DNA of 64,000 nt from Rhododendron vialii (lineage: Eukaryota; Streptophyta; Magnoliopsida; Ericales; Ericaceae), in NCBI RefSeq assembly GCF_030253575.1, contig NC_080561.1, positions 33,875,564 to 33,939,563 of the forward strand, read 5' to 3'. Below the pieces are notes generated by a model that was not told the origin of the DNA, did no database searches, and saw nothing but the letters and a program-made list of their open reading frames with translations. Positions 1 to 11,699 of the stretch are shown here, one piece after another. Position 1 is the stretch's first letter. Each line of letters begins with the position of its first letter. Both the position numbers and the translations under genes were made by a program.

Positions 1-666
1 CAGATGAAAATGGCCCTTTTGTAATTTGGTTAAATTTAAACTTGCATAGGTGTTGAACACAGATTTTTTGATTCTCCTCCAGTTAAGATCTTTACATATT
101 CCCGAGACTGGCAAGTGGCAATAAAATGGGAATTAATATAAACAGGGTTCGTTGGGGAAATAAGAAGAGTCGCCATCACAACTACCGCGGTATCGGCCTT
201 CCCTTTCAACCTTGGTTGAAGCAGCCTGAACATTCAAGACGGAGCATTCCCAGCTCACTACATGGAAAACATTGGCCTTATGCATGTACCTATAAGTTAA
301 ATGATTTCTTTAGGTGATTTTGTGTTGAATGTGATCCTAAGGGGTTGGTTGACCTCAGGGAATGTATATTTAGCATAGAAAGAGAAATTGAATGACTAAT
401 CTTCCAGCAGAACACTGACACGGCACGGCTTTGCGTAAAGTGAAACAACCTCCCCACAACAAGAAACAAATGAAAAGTCCAGTAAGGCTGCCTACTACCT
501 TTTCGAGACGCCGAGCATGAGCATCATACTCTGGTATGGCCTTGTTTAAAGATAAGCAATTGAAATTCACGACCATTTTTTTGACATTGCGAATATGTTA
601 CTAGGTCAGAGAATATGTTACTAGGTCAGAGAAATCATTCTAAGAAACACGAAAATCAACATGAAC
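1..666. other. Unassigned sequence 3' of the last visible PYRR exon
   Basis: No frame here matches the expected PYRR C-terminus, so this is probably intron or an insertion within PYRR. A 20-bp unit beginning GAATATGTTACT is present twice in tandem (591-610 and 611-630). Short open frames on the minus strand (36-233, 370-576) show no family I recognise. Confidence 0.4.
591..630. repeat. 20-bp tandem duplication
   Basis: Two identical adjacent copies of a 20-bp unit (591-610, 611-630). It lies in presumed PYRR intron DNA. No function inferred. Confidence 0.85.
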
Positions 667-3600
667 CTGCTCATAGCTAACGTCAATTAATTCCAAAGCT
701 TGTGTCATCTCAACCATCCCAAGTTCACCAACTGGAGAAGGTGCATTCTTGCCACCAATGATTTTAGGAGCGACAAATGCATACACCTGAAACAATTCAA
801 AGTCAAACGAATGACCAATATGCAAGCAAAATTACATGGGAGCCAAAATGGGATCATTGGGATGAAACGTTTGTATTGACTTTTTCTTAAGATCTACATA
901 TTTCTCAAATCCATGTTTAACATAAACCAAACCAAGCCTTAAGTCCCAATCAATTGGGGCCTACGATGCACGGACACAAAAAATCTCATCAAGTTAGGTT
1001 CATCTCTATGTAACACAAAAAATTATTCCTGTGATGGTAGGGCTTGGTTATATGCACGGTGTAGCAAAAATCTGGTATGTACTTTGCATACCTGGAATGC
1101 ATGAACCCGGTACTTTATGGTACAGGTCCGATATGGCTAAACAAATACCCATGCTATGCAAGCAAGATTACATGGGAGCCAAAAATGGATGCAGGATTTT
1201 GATAGGCCTACTCTCAAGATCTACATTCCGCAGATCCAAGTTTAATATACATGAATCAAATTGTCTCTCCTGCATGTTGGGCCAAAACAGAAATATCCAT
1301 AGATACAAAAGTTATCAAATCACAAATAGCAAGCCCAAAGAAAGAACTAAATCCAACATTCAAAACTAAATCTGGAAGTTAGTGTACTATATAGTAGAAG
1401 CTCAAAGAATCTTTAGTACCAGAGGTAAAATAGGAAAAAGATCACATTAGGTAGCCTGCCGATGGAAATAGGCAAGAGTAACTTAATAACAATAGTTATA
1501 TATGACAAACTAATTATGTACACTGGAGCCAAAAATCAATTCAAAGCATCGAGATATACGAGTATTCTGGTAAAACATGCAACCTGGCGGGTAATAAATA
1601 GAAGCAGTTCACAAAATAGCCACCCTTATGATACCAAAGAATCAAAGAAAATGTGGAAGGATAGGATCATGGATGCAAGCCCACCAATGATATTATCTGC
1701 CCACAAATATCGTAAAGCTCTGCAGAAGGATGAAAACCTGAATTGAAATGACGGAGAAAATCTTGCACCTACCTTGTGTATAACACCAGATGAAATGGCA
1801 GATGCAGCCAATGTTCCTCCACACTCCCACAATATTGAAAGGTAACCACGGTTGTATAAGTATTCCATGACATCTTTAGGATTTAATAAGTCAAACTCCA
1901 CTACTTCAACACCTTTGGACGCAAGGAACTTCTGAAAACTCTTTCTGGCACCTCGTTGTGTTGCAACTACGGTGGGCACATCAGCAACATCCCAAAGATG
2001 TGCTACATTAGGAAGATTGAGTGTTTGTGACATAACAATCCTCATGGGCAGATGGCCACCTCCGTGTCTTGCAGTTAATCGTGGATCTGTTTTTAAAGTA
2101 AAATTAAAACAGCACATAATTATATAACAAAAATATCTCCATACATAACTGCTCTCAAAAATCCTTACTATCCATGCGAACGGTATTTCCTCCGACAATA
2201 ACAGCATCGCTTCTACCCCGTAATTCAAACACACGACTTCTTGACATTTTGCTGCTTATCCACGATGCATGTCCACTGCTAGCTGCAATTTTTCCTGCAA
2301 TCACTACCAGATGTTAGAAACTTTTTGCAAACCGGTTAGATATTCCTCTGAAAGAGCAATGCTTACCGTCAAGGGTCATTGCATACTTGAGGGAAGAGAA
2401 TGGAACTCGAGAGGCAACTCTGTAAAGCAAAGGAGCATTGACCAAGAGGCAGGATTTCAGAGCTCCCTAAAACACACAATATAAAACTTCAGACACAACA
2501 AAGGAAGCAATTTACAAACACAGGACTCTATACAACCTGAAATACAACCAACAGAAGTGCAAAAGTTAGACAAGACGCTTTGCCCAATGGAAATGCACAC
2601 ATGCCACAAGAAGTTGTTGGAGTTTTGCAATAGGAATCTTCAGTCATCTCTGATAGAGTAAGTTAGGTTCCTATCCCATACATGGTACCCGTACATTGCT
2701 CCATAATAACGACCATCAGTTTAGAACTTGTACTCCTAACTCGTCTGCAGAACTCCTTGACTGCATCTAAAATATTGCTCAAAGTTGATCTCCATTTAGA
2801 ATACATGCAGCCACTTTAGCAACCAGAGGTGCAAAATGAGCAACACTATGCTGGCCCATTTATTTCCCTGCCCAGTCGTGCTTTGCGTTGTGCTAGGCCA
2901 GACCCATTTCTTAATCTAATTGTGTCGTGCCAGCCTATCAAAAGAAAACCTAGGCCCATGTTGGCCGTGGTCACAGCACGGTTCATGCCTAGTGTCATGT
3001 GGTGCCTTGCTGATGCCGTACCTACCTAATCGTGCTCATGCCCATACTGTGCTCGACAATAACTGATTTAACAAATCAAATTCTTTCTAACCACATTTAA
3101 AAAGAAGAAGAAGTGGTTTCCAGCACAATTATCAATTTCAAAACATTTCATAAGTTCTGGTTCGACAGCAAAACACCTAAATAATGGATATCAGAAATTC
3201 TGGAAATCATTTGCAGAGTCATCAAGAACTTCTATATGTGTTTCACAACCTTAAATAATGACACTAGAGAACTGTAGAACTATTTCTCAAAAAATCCAAC
3301 AATTTGCCACCTTCAAACCTAACCTAGTTAGAGTAGGCTTAGACCTAGAACTACTAGACCAAAATCTTACACCCGTATTAGTTTTTCAATGGAGAAGCTT
3401 TCTTTAAGAAGTGAATGCTTCTTTGGACATTTAAACTATTTCAGCATGGGATCCTCTCCAGTACCGTATTCTAGTAATCTTGTCTTGGTTTTAAATAAAG
3501 AGATGGGAGGTGAAGGGTCTGATTAATTTCCTAACCTAGTTTCCCTTCTTCTTCTCTATTCCGCTCTTCCAACCAAACTCTAGTCTGTTTTCTACAATTC

Positions 3601-6029
3601 AACTGAACTGATAAGAGAATCTCCTTATCAAAATCCAACAACCACAAAAATGCACTATCTTGGGCTTAGATTAAAGTGCTCGTGAAAAGACAACCTGGTA
3701 ACTTCACAATGGCTCTGACGTGTGTCACCAATCTTAAGTATCCTCAATATGTCAGAAGTCAGAAGATATGTCCAAGTCATCACAACATAATTCCCAAAAG
3801 GAGTCTTGTTTCACAAAAATCAGGAAAGGACTTCGCTGGCGGACACTTAACTTTATATAAAATCGGCTACTTCAGTTCCAAAGCTCGTCAAAAAGTATGA
3901 GACCATTGGAACCAAATAGAGATAAACTAAGATAGAAGACTTGTATTGATATTGTAAGTTGGCATACAACCCAAAGTTTCAAGAAATTATGGAAGCACAG
4001 ACCTCAATTGTTTTACTTTGCAGATCCTCCCCAAGAACATCAACCTGTAGTTCTTCACTTCTCAAGGCACGAATAGCATTGCCTCGAAGATGTTGCAAAG
4101 GATGCCTGATCCCAACGACAACTCTATTAATTCCTGCCTAATGTACACAACATCAGTTACATGTAGAGATTCTCTCTAAGATGCAATGAGAAGGCTGAAC
4201 AGGAGGAGAGCTTCTGAGAAGACATTAGCCAAAGTAATTGATAGCTGGTACCAAAAAGAAATCCTCTAAGCATAGCAATCATCATGAACAAAAGTACAAA
4301 AGTACTTATCAACCTATAGTATATTGGAAATAAAAGGGTCTATTAGGTGTATCAAACTACATTGAAATTACTGTCCCATCAACTAATTAGCCAAAGTTGC
4401 ATGTTTTGCCAAAACCTTTTTGAGTTTGCCAGTCACAGTCATTCTGATGCTATTTGAACAACGGTCACTCTACATGTTCACCCTTACTATATTGGTTGCG
4501 AATGAATACACGCTGCCACCAATACAACTATTATAGGAACGTGACAACTTTATTTTAAACACAAACAAAAATAAAGTATCCAATGTGGTTGGGATAGCAA
4601 TCAAGTATAAGTCCAGGCATTATCAATACAAAGGTTTACATCGATTCTTTGGTGCCGAGACCCTACCAGAACACTAGGTTGAAGGTAAGTCGTCCAACCG
4701 TTGGGTCATCTATAATTCACCATGATGTCATCATTATTATTCGTGATTCGACCCTGGCACAGGAAACCGACAGTCCGTTTTGGATGTCAAAAAAGAAACG
4801 ATTATGATTTCTCACCAAATCTCATCACGTTTTGTGGGAAATGGGAACGGACAAAACAAAAGACCTACACATCCACAACTTCTCCTCATTTCCCACCTCT
4901 TCAATTCACACTACAAAACAAGTGCAAGTTCTCCTTTTTTTTTCCCCAACAAAACCCCTCTATGCAACTTGAACAGCTAAAGGGCGCAAAAACTGTTAGT
5001 TTACTCTTTTGCTCATACTTTACCTTGCTTGAAAAATCAAACTTGGATTCACTTTTAGTCGTAAACCCATGAAATGTACTTTCATATTCTTCCATAGAAT
5101 TGCCTAACAAATTAATCAGTCCAAATACCCAGTGGCGGAGCCACATGGTGGGGCGGTGGGGTAGGGGCCGCCCCTGCCCCCACTTTCTACCTGATTTTTT
5201 CTTTTTCTTTTTATGTAAACCCAATGAGATATCATAATTATGATCCAAACTGTAATTTTTTAAAATGAGAGCTTCACATTAGCTGTATAAAGTATGAACC
5301 AAACTTTTTATTATTTTTGACCAAAAAAGGCCCACGACGAAATCTAATTAATGAATAAGCGAGTTACCTGGTGATTAAAAAAAAAGCGAGTGACCTTCGT
5401 CTTCACACTTTTACAGACAACGCGCAACAATAAAGGTGGACTTCTATCGAACAGTGCCACCTCCAAATTTAAAGGGAGGTACTCCGAAAATGTCCCAAAA
5501 GAAAACTCAATGGTTCAAATTCACTTGGATGTTTGGTCTCACACATCAAAGTGAATCTTAACCATTAATTTCACTTTTGGGGTACGTATCAGGTACATAG
5601 AATTATTGAAAATCTAGCAAATTCCACACCTAATCCTAATCTATCCACATACGTATCAAGTGATTTTTGGTTGAGCAAAACCTGAATGAGAGCCGAGACA
5701 GCTGCGCGGTCGCCGTAGCAGTCACCTGGCTCCATGTTGAGATAGGCGGTGGCGCCCTTACACAGGTCGCGGCCGGCCGCCTCCACGGCCTGGACCTCAG
5801 CGGGCTTGGTCCCCTGCGCGTAGAGGTACCCCTCCCCAGCCACCTTGCCGGCCGGGGTGACAATCACGCAGCCGAAATTCGGGTGGGGGGACGTGAACCC
5901 GGCGGACTTGTCGGCGATCCCGGCGGCGCGCTGGACGTAGGACGCGTCGAGCGCGTGCGAGTTGCTGCCGTTGCTGGCTATGGCTTTGCACATGATGGGA
6001 GAGGCAGAAACTCCTAGTGGAAACCCCAT
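667..6029 (-). CDS. PYRR: Riboflavin biosynthesis protein PYRR, plastidic (5' six exons; 3' end not in window)
   Basis: Plant PYRR is the plastid reductase that converts 5-amino-6-ribosylaminouracil 5'-phosphate to the ribityl form using NADPH. Inferred exons (minus strand): 6029-5682, 4137-4003, 2466-2367, 2294-2169, 2086-1773, 786-667, all with GT/AG borders and compatible phases (1143 nt, 381 codons). Residues 1-30 look like a plastid transit peptide. The N-terminal half is deaminase-like but the zinc ligands are replaced: KPAEVQAV stands where active deaminases have HAE, and NMEPGDCYGD stands where they have PC-x-GxTPPC. This is the hallmark of PYRR as opposed to PYRD. The reductase part carries LKYAMTLDGKIA, AVIVGGNTVRMD, GYLSILWECGG and AFVAPKIIGG. 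I start at the first ATG (6029); the frame opens a few codons upstream without ATG. The family's remaining reductase residues and its C-terminal DUF1768 N-glycosidase domain were not found in 1-666 and probably lie beyond the left edge after a long intron. Confidence 0.93.
2467..4002. other. PYRR intron, no gene seen
   Basis: This 1.5-kb intron separates the exon ending DLQSKTIE (4137-4003) from the exon beginning GALKSC (2466-2367). I see no coding family or clear transposon in it. Confidence 0.6.
4138..5681. other. PYRR first intron, with a MITE and a hAT-like end
   Basis: First intron of PYRR, about 1.5 kb. Near 5131-5180 it has CAGTGGCGGAGCCAC followed by a GGGGC-rich stretch, which resembles the end of a plant hAT-type or similar element, but no matching second end was found. 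A foldback MITE lies at about 5465-5595. The rest is AT-rich without a gene. Confidence 0.5.
5465..5595. repeat. MITE, family A (ATCAAAGTGA foldback)
   Basis: Inverted-repeat element with ends GGTACTCCGAAAATG-like and TTTTGGGGTACG-like. Its arms contain TCAAATTCACTTGGAT and CATCAAAGTGAATCTTAACC. Related copies lie at about 23540-23685, 46625-46830 and 55179-55300. It sits in PYRR intron 1 just upstream of the first exon. Exact ends uncertain. Confidence 0.6.
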
Positions 6030-6472
6030 TTCCAGCAACCACCACAATGTAAGCAGGCAAACTCCTAGTAGTAGTTAAGAAGAAAACTCATCTCCAACAA
6101 CAAAAACTCCACTAATTTCAGGTACGGTCAAAAGTGGACCATACACGTTAAAATTAAGATTTAAACAAAATAAATAAATAAATAAGGAATATGATTTTTA
6201 CACTTTTTTTTTTTTATAATTCATACTATTTCTTTTATGTCTTTATTCATTTGAATTTACAATATTATCCTTGAATACGTTAAAAAAAGTATTGAATAAT
6301 GGACAAAATAGTAATTTGGATGACAAAAGAAAGAGTGAATTATAAGAAGAGGGGTGTAAAAATCACTGATTAAAATTAATTTCTTATTACAACTTGAATT
6401 CAAAGACCGCATCGTAATAAAAGCAGACTCACCGGCCAACGAGAGTCACTTGGGCTAAGGCTGGGTTCTTTT

Positions 6473-7195
6473 AGGTCCCGTTTCATTTGATAACAGTGAT
6501 AGATAGTTGAGATTCGTAAAGAGATGAGATTAAGATTGAGATTGGTAATGAATGGATTGGTAAGGAGATGAGATTGGTGATGAGTATGTTTGTTTGAGAT
6601 GTGATTAAACAGATTATTAATATCATGTTTGTTTTACATGGGATAGAATTGGATTAATAGTATACATTTTCGTTTTTGTCCTTCACATAGGATATGATTG
6701 GTAATGAGATGAGATTGGTGAGACTGACTATTTTCGTATTTGTGCATTGGCAATGAGGGGATTGGATTGATAATACCAAGTCCCCAGGCCCCGTTTGATA
6801 AAAATATTAGATTGGGATTCGTAAGAATATGAGATTTATAAGGAGATGTAATTCGTAAAGAGGTGGGATTTGTAATTTGCATGTGTTTGTTTTGCTTGAG
6901 ATTAGATGATGTAATTCGTAAGGAGATAGGATTGAAATATTTTTTTCCCCTACATTGCCCTTGCCCTTGCAAATCGGTAAAACCAAAATAAACCCAAAAA
7001 AAAAAAACAAACCCAAGACCCCCCACCCCTTCTCTCTCTCTCTGTAAACCCAGCAAAAAAACACAAGCCCAGTCCGGCAACAGGAATGGCTTGAGCAGGG
7101 AGGAAGGGGAGGGAGAGTGTGGTCATTGTAGTGTTAAGGGAAGGGAAAGGATTGTGAATATCAAGTCCTTGGGGGTATTAGATTAGTCTAAAAGA
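6473..7195. repeat. Two adjacent related repeats (GAGATGAGATTGGT-rich)
   Basis: Two neighbouring stretches, starting near 6473 (GGTCCCGTTT) and near 6786 (GGCCCCGTTTGATA), share purine-rich motifs of the form GATTCGTAAxGAGATGxGATT. They resemble degenerate TIR-element copies inserted beside one another. Open frames here are low-complexity and not believable as genes. Confidence 0.5.
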
Positions 7196-7555
7196 TAAAA
7201 TAAACTAAATTTCTTCGTTTTGTTTTGCATATTTATTTTATTTTTTTTGAATTTTTATTAGATTTGCGTGATTCTTTTGGATTAATCATCCGTCTAACCA
7301 AATTAGTCTAAAAAGTGCAAAATCGTGACTAAAAGTAAAATAAAAAAAAATTACTAAAACGGAAAAAAATATCAAATAGCTATCTTATTTCTCTAAAATA
7401 CCGTCTTATTTAAAAAGATCAACATCTGTCTATATTTTTATATTTTTTCGATTCATCTCGTCGAGACAAATACTTAACCTAAAAAATTATGACGAAAAGC
7501 TAAATAAAAAGTTTCGAAAAGTAAAAAATATCGAAATAAATTTTAGACTTACAAG
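7195..7555. repeat. Foldback repeat, family B (GTCGAGACRAAT motif)
   Basis: AT-rich element with the family B motif in CGATTCATCTCGTCGAGACA near 7448-7467 and flanking GTCTAAAAAGT and TTTTATTAGATTYGCGTGATT motifs. Related copies: 8370-8690, 24050-24305, 27075-27365, 30008-30371, 47955-48310. No coding capacity. Confidence 0.6.
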
Positions 7556-7594
7556 TTTGGTATAGAATGCAGAGGCCCAATTCTTTTAAACTTA

Positions 7595-8361
7595 GAGCCC
7601 GTTCCAGAAACGAAATAAGAACTTATTTTATTTTTTGTGTAATAAGAAGGCTTGTTCCTGAAAATAAGAAGGCTGCTACTTATTTTGGAAGAATTTATAT
7701 AGGTACCGACCGGCCGGGGAGGGAAATCGTACCGGCACCCGCGCCGGGCCTTCTCCGGCCACCAGACGGCCAATCCGAGCCGTCCAAAAATTCTATAAAA
7801 AAAATGAGGGGGCTCACGCGGGAATCAACGGCATCTAAGGTGTGTAGGGTGCTTGATCTGAGCACCCCTTTTCCTTGTAGGGTGCTTGATCATGTATACA
7901 CGGAAAAAGGAATGCTCGGATCAAGCACCCTACACACCTCGGATGCCGTTGATTCCCTCGCGGGCCCCCTCGTTTTTTTTTATAGAATTTTTGGACGGCT
8001 CGGAACGGCCGTTCGGTGGTCGGATACGGCCCGGCGTGGCGGCCGATACGATTTTCCTTCACCGGCACCCATTATCACAGCAACAGTCTTATTCTTTGTA
8101 TAAGACAACTTCAAACTTAAAAATTATGTGTTTACGCAAATAATTTTCTTACCACTATGGATCTTATTTGATAGATCTCATTGAGATCTTTAATACGGTG
8201 CAAAAAAAAAATTAAAATTTTTTTTTCATTTGCATTATTTTTTAGTTTGAAAATGTGAAAGGAATTTTTTATTTGAATTTTATGGAATGACCCTTCTTAT
8301 TTTTGAATGAGAAGTGGCAAAATAAGTACTTATTTTTTAAGAAGGTTTCCAGAACGGAGCC
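7595..8361. mobile_element. Non-autonomous TIR element with a long internal palindrome, TTA target duplication
   Basis: Ends GAGCCCGTTCCAGAAAC (7595) and, read inward from the right, GGCTCCGTTCTGGAAAC (8361). They are flanked by TTA on both sides (7592-7594, 8362-8364), as expected of PIF/Harbinger-type insertions. Inside, about 7747-7878 and 7894-8021 are near-perfect inverted arms, each with GGTGTGTAGGGTGCTTGATC-like and CGGACGGCTCGG-like blocks around a spacer of about 15 bp. Either this is one element or a GC-rich foldback nested inside a larger AT-rich one. The two long opposing open frames across it are by-products of the palindrome. Confidence 0.75.
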
Positions 8362-8369
8362 TTAACTTA

Positions 8370-8690
8370 TTTATTCGTTTTGTGTATTTAGTTTGTCTTT
8401 CCTAAATTTTTGTTAGATTCGCGTGATTTTTTTGGAGTAATCATTCATCTCGACGAAAGGAGTCTAAAAAGTACAAAATTAACCAAAAGCAAAAAAAAAA
8501 AATATCACTAAAGGCAAAAAAATTATCAAACAGCTGCCTTTGGAGCTTAAGTGCCGTCTTATTTGAATTTTTTCAACATCGATTCATATATCTATATACT
8601 TTTCTAATTTGGCTCATTGAGACGAATAATTAATCTCAAAATTACGTCAAAAAAGGAATTAAGAAAAAAAAAAAGGAATTAAACAGTTTA
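8370..8690. repeat. Foldback repeat, family B
   Basis: Starts just right of the preceding element. It has TTTTTGTTAGATTCGCGTGATT, GTCTAAAAAGTACAAAATTA and CATTGAGACGAATAATTAATC, all shared with the copy at 7195-7555. The two copies may once have been one repeat or a tandem pair split by the 7595-8361 insertion. Confidence 0.55.
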
Positions 8691-8906
8691 ATATCCTTTT
8701 CATCGTACCGGTCCTCCTGCTGGCTTGTTGGCAATCAGTTTAGCTTAGAAAGCTACAGGTTCTTGGTTCGAGGATTGGTACAGGTCATAGAGTCCGTCGT
8801 CGTCGTCAGGTCCAGGTCCTAGTTTAGGTGTGAGGTATTTTAAAATACCTCTTTTGCCGAAGGTTTTTTTTTTTTTTTTTCACTATCTATCAACTGCCGG
8901 TGCTCA

Positions 8907-9241
8907 TTTTTCCGCCACCGTCTATTATTGTAATCTGAACCGTTTATATTATAAAACCCTGCAATATAGTATTGCCATGCAAAAAATCAGTTTCATCCAA
9001 AGCCGATAAATATATCAAAATTTGAACTTTGGTTTATAAAATGGACGATCTGATTTCTGTCAATAATAATAAAGATAAATTATCCATTTTATAAAACAAA
9101 ATTCAATTTTTTGATACTGCTATTGATGTCCGATCAAATTTTTTTTTGCATGGATACATTAATATGTGGGGGTCTACAAGATGAAAGATTTAGATCAACA
9201 ATAAACACACGGTAGGACCGAAAAAGACGGTGGTGGAAAAA
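8907..9241. repeat. TIR element, ends TTTTTCCGCCACCGTCT
   Basis: TTTTTCCGCCACCGTCT at 8907-8923 is matched in inverted orientation at 9225-9241 with one mismatch. Inside, ATGCAAAAAAATC-type and TTTATAAAATGGAYRATYT-type segments are also inverted copies, so the whole could fold into a hairpin. A non-autonomous DNA transposon is the simplest reading. Confidence 0.65.
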
Positions 9242-9297
9242 TGGGGTTTTTCACCGCCAATGAAAATAATTTAATTTAATTTAATTTTTTTGTGTGT

Positions 9298-9480
9298 GTT
9301 GATAATTCATAAATATGGTCGAATTTCGAGGGAAAAAAAAATCCCGCCGGAACATATACAAATCCAAACAAACCCTCGGCAAAAAAAAGTTCCACTTTTT
9401 TTTTTTTAATGATAATTTATAAATATGGTCGACTTGTGGAAAAAAACTTTCGCCAGAACAAATCCAAACAAACCTGAAGG
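9298..9480. repeat. Direct duplication of about 110 bp
   Basis: GATAATTCATAAATATGGTCGA (9300) recurs as GATAATTTATAAATATGGTCGA (about 9410). Each is followed by an A-run, CGCCRGAACA and AAATCCAAACAAACC. This looks like a tandem duplication. No gene. Confidence 0.65.
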
Positions 9481-9514
9481 ATAATTTAGGGCCGTTTAAT
9501 GTAAGAAGCCTAAA

Positions 9515-10228
9515 GCCATCCACAATGGTATAATCAAAAGTCAATTATTTTTAAAGTTGACAATATTAGTGTAAAAAAGATGGCTCACAATGGTATAATC
9601 AAATTTAGCACCATCCTTAGAAATAATCAAATTTTGGGTTTTGGATAACCAAAACTAGCAACCTTTTTCAATAATCAAAATTTGTGGATCGCACACCACA
9701 TAAGTTAACTAGTTCCAAAATTTGCATACATGCGTGTTTCAACTGGTATTTTCTTCTTCTTTTTTTCGCCTACTATATATCTTCTCTACTTCACCCACAA
9801 ACTATTTATATATCTTCTTCACTTCACCGACAAACTATCTTTTTATTTCCCTCAAAAAGTGAAGATTATATCTCTCGATCGTCTACAATTCAATCCATCG
9901 TTGCCGGATTAAGATATTTCACTATTTTTTCCTCCGAAAAAATTTCATAATAAGAGAGAGGAAAGTCACCGATTTTTGCCCAATAGTTAAAAGAGGGAAT
10001 CGATATATTTTTGCCCAAATAAAACGTAAATAAAGAGAAGTGAATGATAGAAAACAGAGGGAGAGAGAGAGAGAGTGAAATTGTAGTGAACCTTTATTTT
10101 GGTTATGGACTAGAAGTGATCATTGTGAAGCTCAACATTGTTAAACTTAACAACCTTTTAAGTGAATAATCAAAAGCTAATGTGTCAACTTTTGATTATC
10201 CTTTTTTAATTATACCACTGTGGATGGC
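9515..10228. mobile_element. Non-autonomous TIR transposon, ends GCCATCCACARTGGTATAAT
   Basis: Left end GCCATCCACAATGGTATAAT (9515) is matched by an inverted copy at the right (10209-10228) with one difference. A subterminal AATCAAAAGT motif is inverted on both sides. The left part repeats its own end (CACAATGGTATAATC near 9588). The interior has no transposase and includes a short GA tract near 10060-10075. Confidence 0.7.
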
Positions 10229-10697
10229 CTAATACACACTCCTCTTCGGTTGCCTTCCGATAAATTTTTTGGAATTTTTTAACATGATTTTTTTAGTTGT
10301 TTTACCTTAATTTACTATTTCCGTCCCGAAAACTTTTTTGTCGCTAATTATTAGACGTTAATGAGTTTTTTTTTTAATTTATGAAAAAAACTTTCTTGAT
10401 AAGAATGTATTTTGCTAAGTTTACGTTTTTTCGAACCGAACAATCTTTTTGAACAAAAAGAGTGCTAGATATAGGTTAAATTTTAACTTCGCATTGTTCA
10501 ACTTGATGAGAGAAACATCAAATCGAGTCAAAGGATGTGGTGTTAAAATGTAACCCGTGTTCCTCTTATCGCAATCCCAAATGTCTCTCCCTATTCTAGC
10601 TCGGTTTGTTTCAGAGCTGAACCTCCACGAGTTTGAGCTTTCATAAATGGGCAGAGTCATAATTAACTCGAGTAAAATTTAATATTGAGCCTAGATT

Positions 10698-11255
10698 CAA
10701 GGACAGATCTAAGAATATAGCCTAGTGAGGACACCTGTTAATTATAATGGTAAATGTTCAAATTTTTTTTAGTTAACCACAGTAAGAGCGTAGTACAAAA
10801 TTAAGGTATGCATTATTAACTACAAAAATTTATAATTCATACTTTAAATTAAATTAGATAAAAATGGGCACAAATTCTCAGACAAAAATTTTAAAATATG
10901 TTTTAAACGAACATCGACAAGTTTTAGAATGATCGAACTCGTTTTGTTAATGACTTTATTTTAAAATATTTACTCCAGACGGTTAAAAATAAATAAAATA
11001 AAATAAAAAACTTCAAATAGATAAATAGCTCGTAAATCAACAATATAAATGTACCATATAATGAATTTAGACATAAAACTAATTCTATATGTGTATTTTT
11101 GATATATATGCAAGTGTGTGTGTTTATATATTAACACACTTTCATATTTAGGCTAATTTATACAAAATATATAAAAATATTTTTTAATTTTGAGTAGGGG
11201 CACGCGTTCGAATAGGGGCATATGCCCCGCGTGCCCCCTTTAGATCCGTCCCTTG
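10698..11255. mobile_element. hAT-like non-autonomous element
   Basis: Left end CAAGGACAGATCTAAG (10698) and inverted right end CAAGGGACGGATCTAAAGGG (11255). The right subterminal region holds a GGGGCACGCG / CGCGTGCCCC palindrome (11197-11238). Such ends are common in degenerate plant hAT relatives. A clear 8-bp target duplication was not seen. Confidence 0.5.
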
Positions 11256-11309
11256 CTGCATCGTTGGTTAACAAGCCGAGCTTTGAACTGCTTGCGATTA
11301 GTCCGAGAT

Positions 11310-11507
11310 GGGGATGGTGCTGTGTAGTGGTGTGCGCAGCACTGTGCTGCGCACCTTCGAGCCATTGGATTGTATATCTGATGGCTCGGATCTCATCTTA
11401 GCAATGAACGACTTTCGATCGTTGATTGCATCTGAACCGTTGAATGCATAATCCAATGGAGTGCGCAGTACATTGCTGCGTACACCACTGCACGCTATCT
11501 GATTCCC
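11310..11507. repeat. Foldback element with GTGCGCAGCA arms
   Basis: Left arm has GTAGTGGTGTGCGCAGCACT and CTGCGCAC; the right arm has GTGCGCAGTACATTGCTGCG and TACACCACTGCACG in inverted orientation. The centre has GGCTCGGATCT-type motifs shared in style with the elements at 25490-25680 and 49090-49325. It lies about 190 bp upstream of the TH2 start codon. Confidence 0.6.
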
Positions 11508-11620
11508 AGCCCGGTTTGAAATAAAAATGTTCTCAGGCACCCCTCCGGTTCATCCCCCAGCTACCCACTCTCTACAGACACACCCCTATACAGACACGCA
11601 CACGGGGGAGCAAGAAAGAG

Positions 11621-11621
<1 letters not shown>

Positions 11622-11657
<36 letters not shown>

Positions 11658-11692
11658 ACACACACACACACACACTCTCTCTCTCTCTCTCC
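11622..11692. repeat. (CT)n-(CA)n-(CT)n microsatellite upstream of TH2
   Basis: CT repeat 11622-11655, CA-rich 11656-11674, then CT to about 11692, ending eight bases before the TH2 ATG. CT tracts are frequent in plant 5' leaders, so it is probably transcribed. Confidence 0.85.
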
Positions 11693-11699
11693 TGATTTG

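Noticed and set aside
36..233. 65-codon minus-strand frame considered as a further PYRR exon
   Set aside because: It does not match the expected reductase end or DUF1768 domain, and no suitable splice sites place it after the exon at 667.
5667..6017. 116-codon plus-strand frame and two alternative minus-strand frames
   Set aside because: Shadows of the GC-rich first exon of PYRR, which has the conserved protein.
6634..7080. 148-codon minus-strand frame
   Set aside because: Lies across repetitive purine-rich DNA (GAGATGAGATTGGT repeats). No domain and no splice or start context.
7567..8143. Several long overlapping open frames on both strands
   Set aside because: They are produced by the palindromic element at 7595-8361; each strand mirrors the other.
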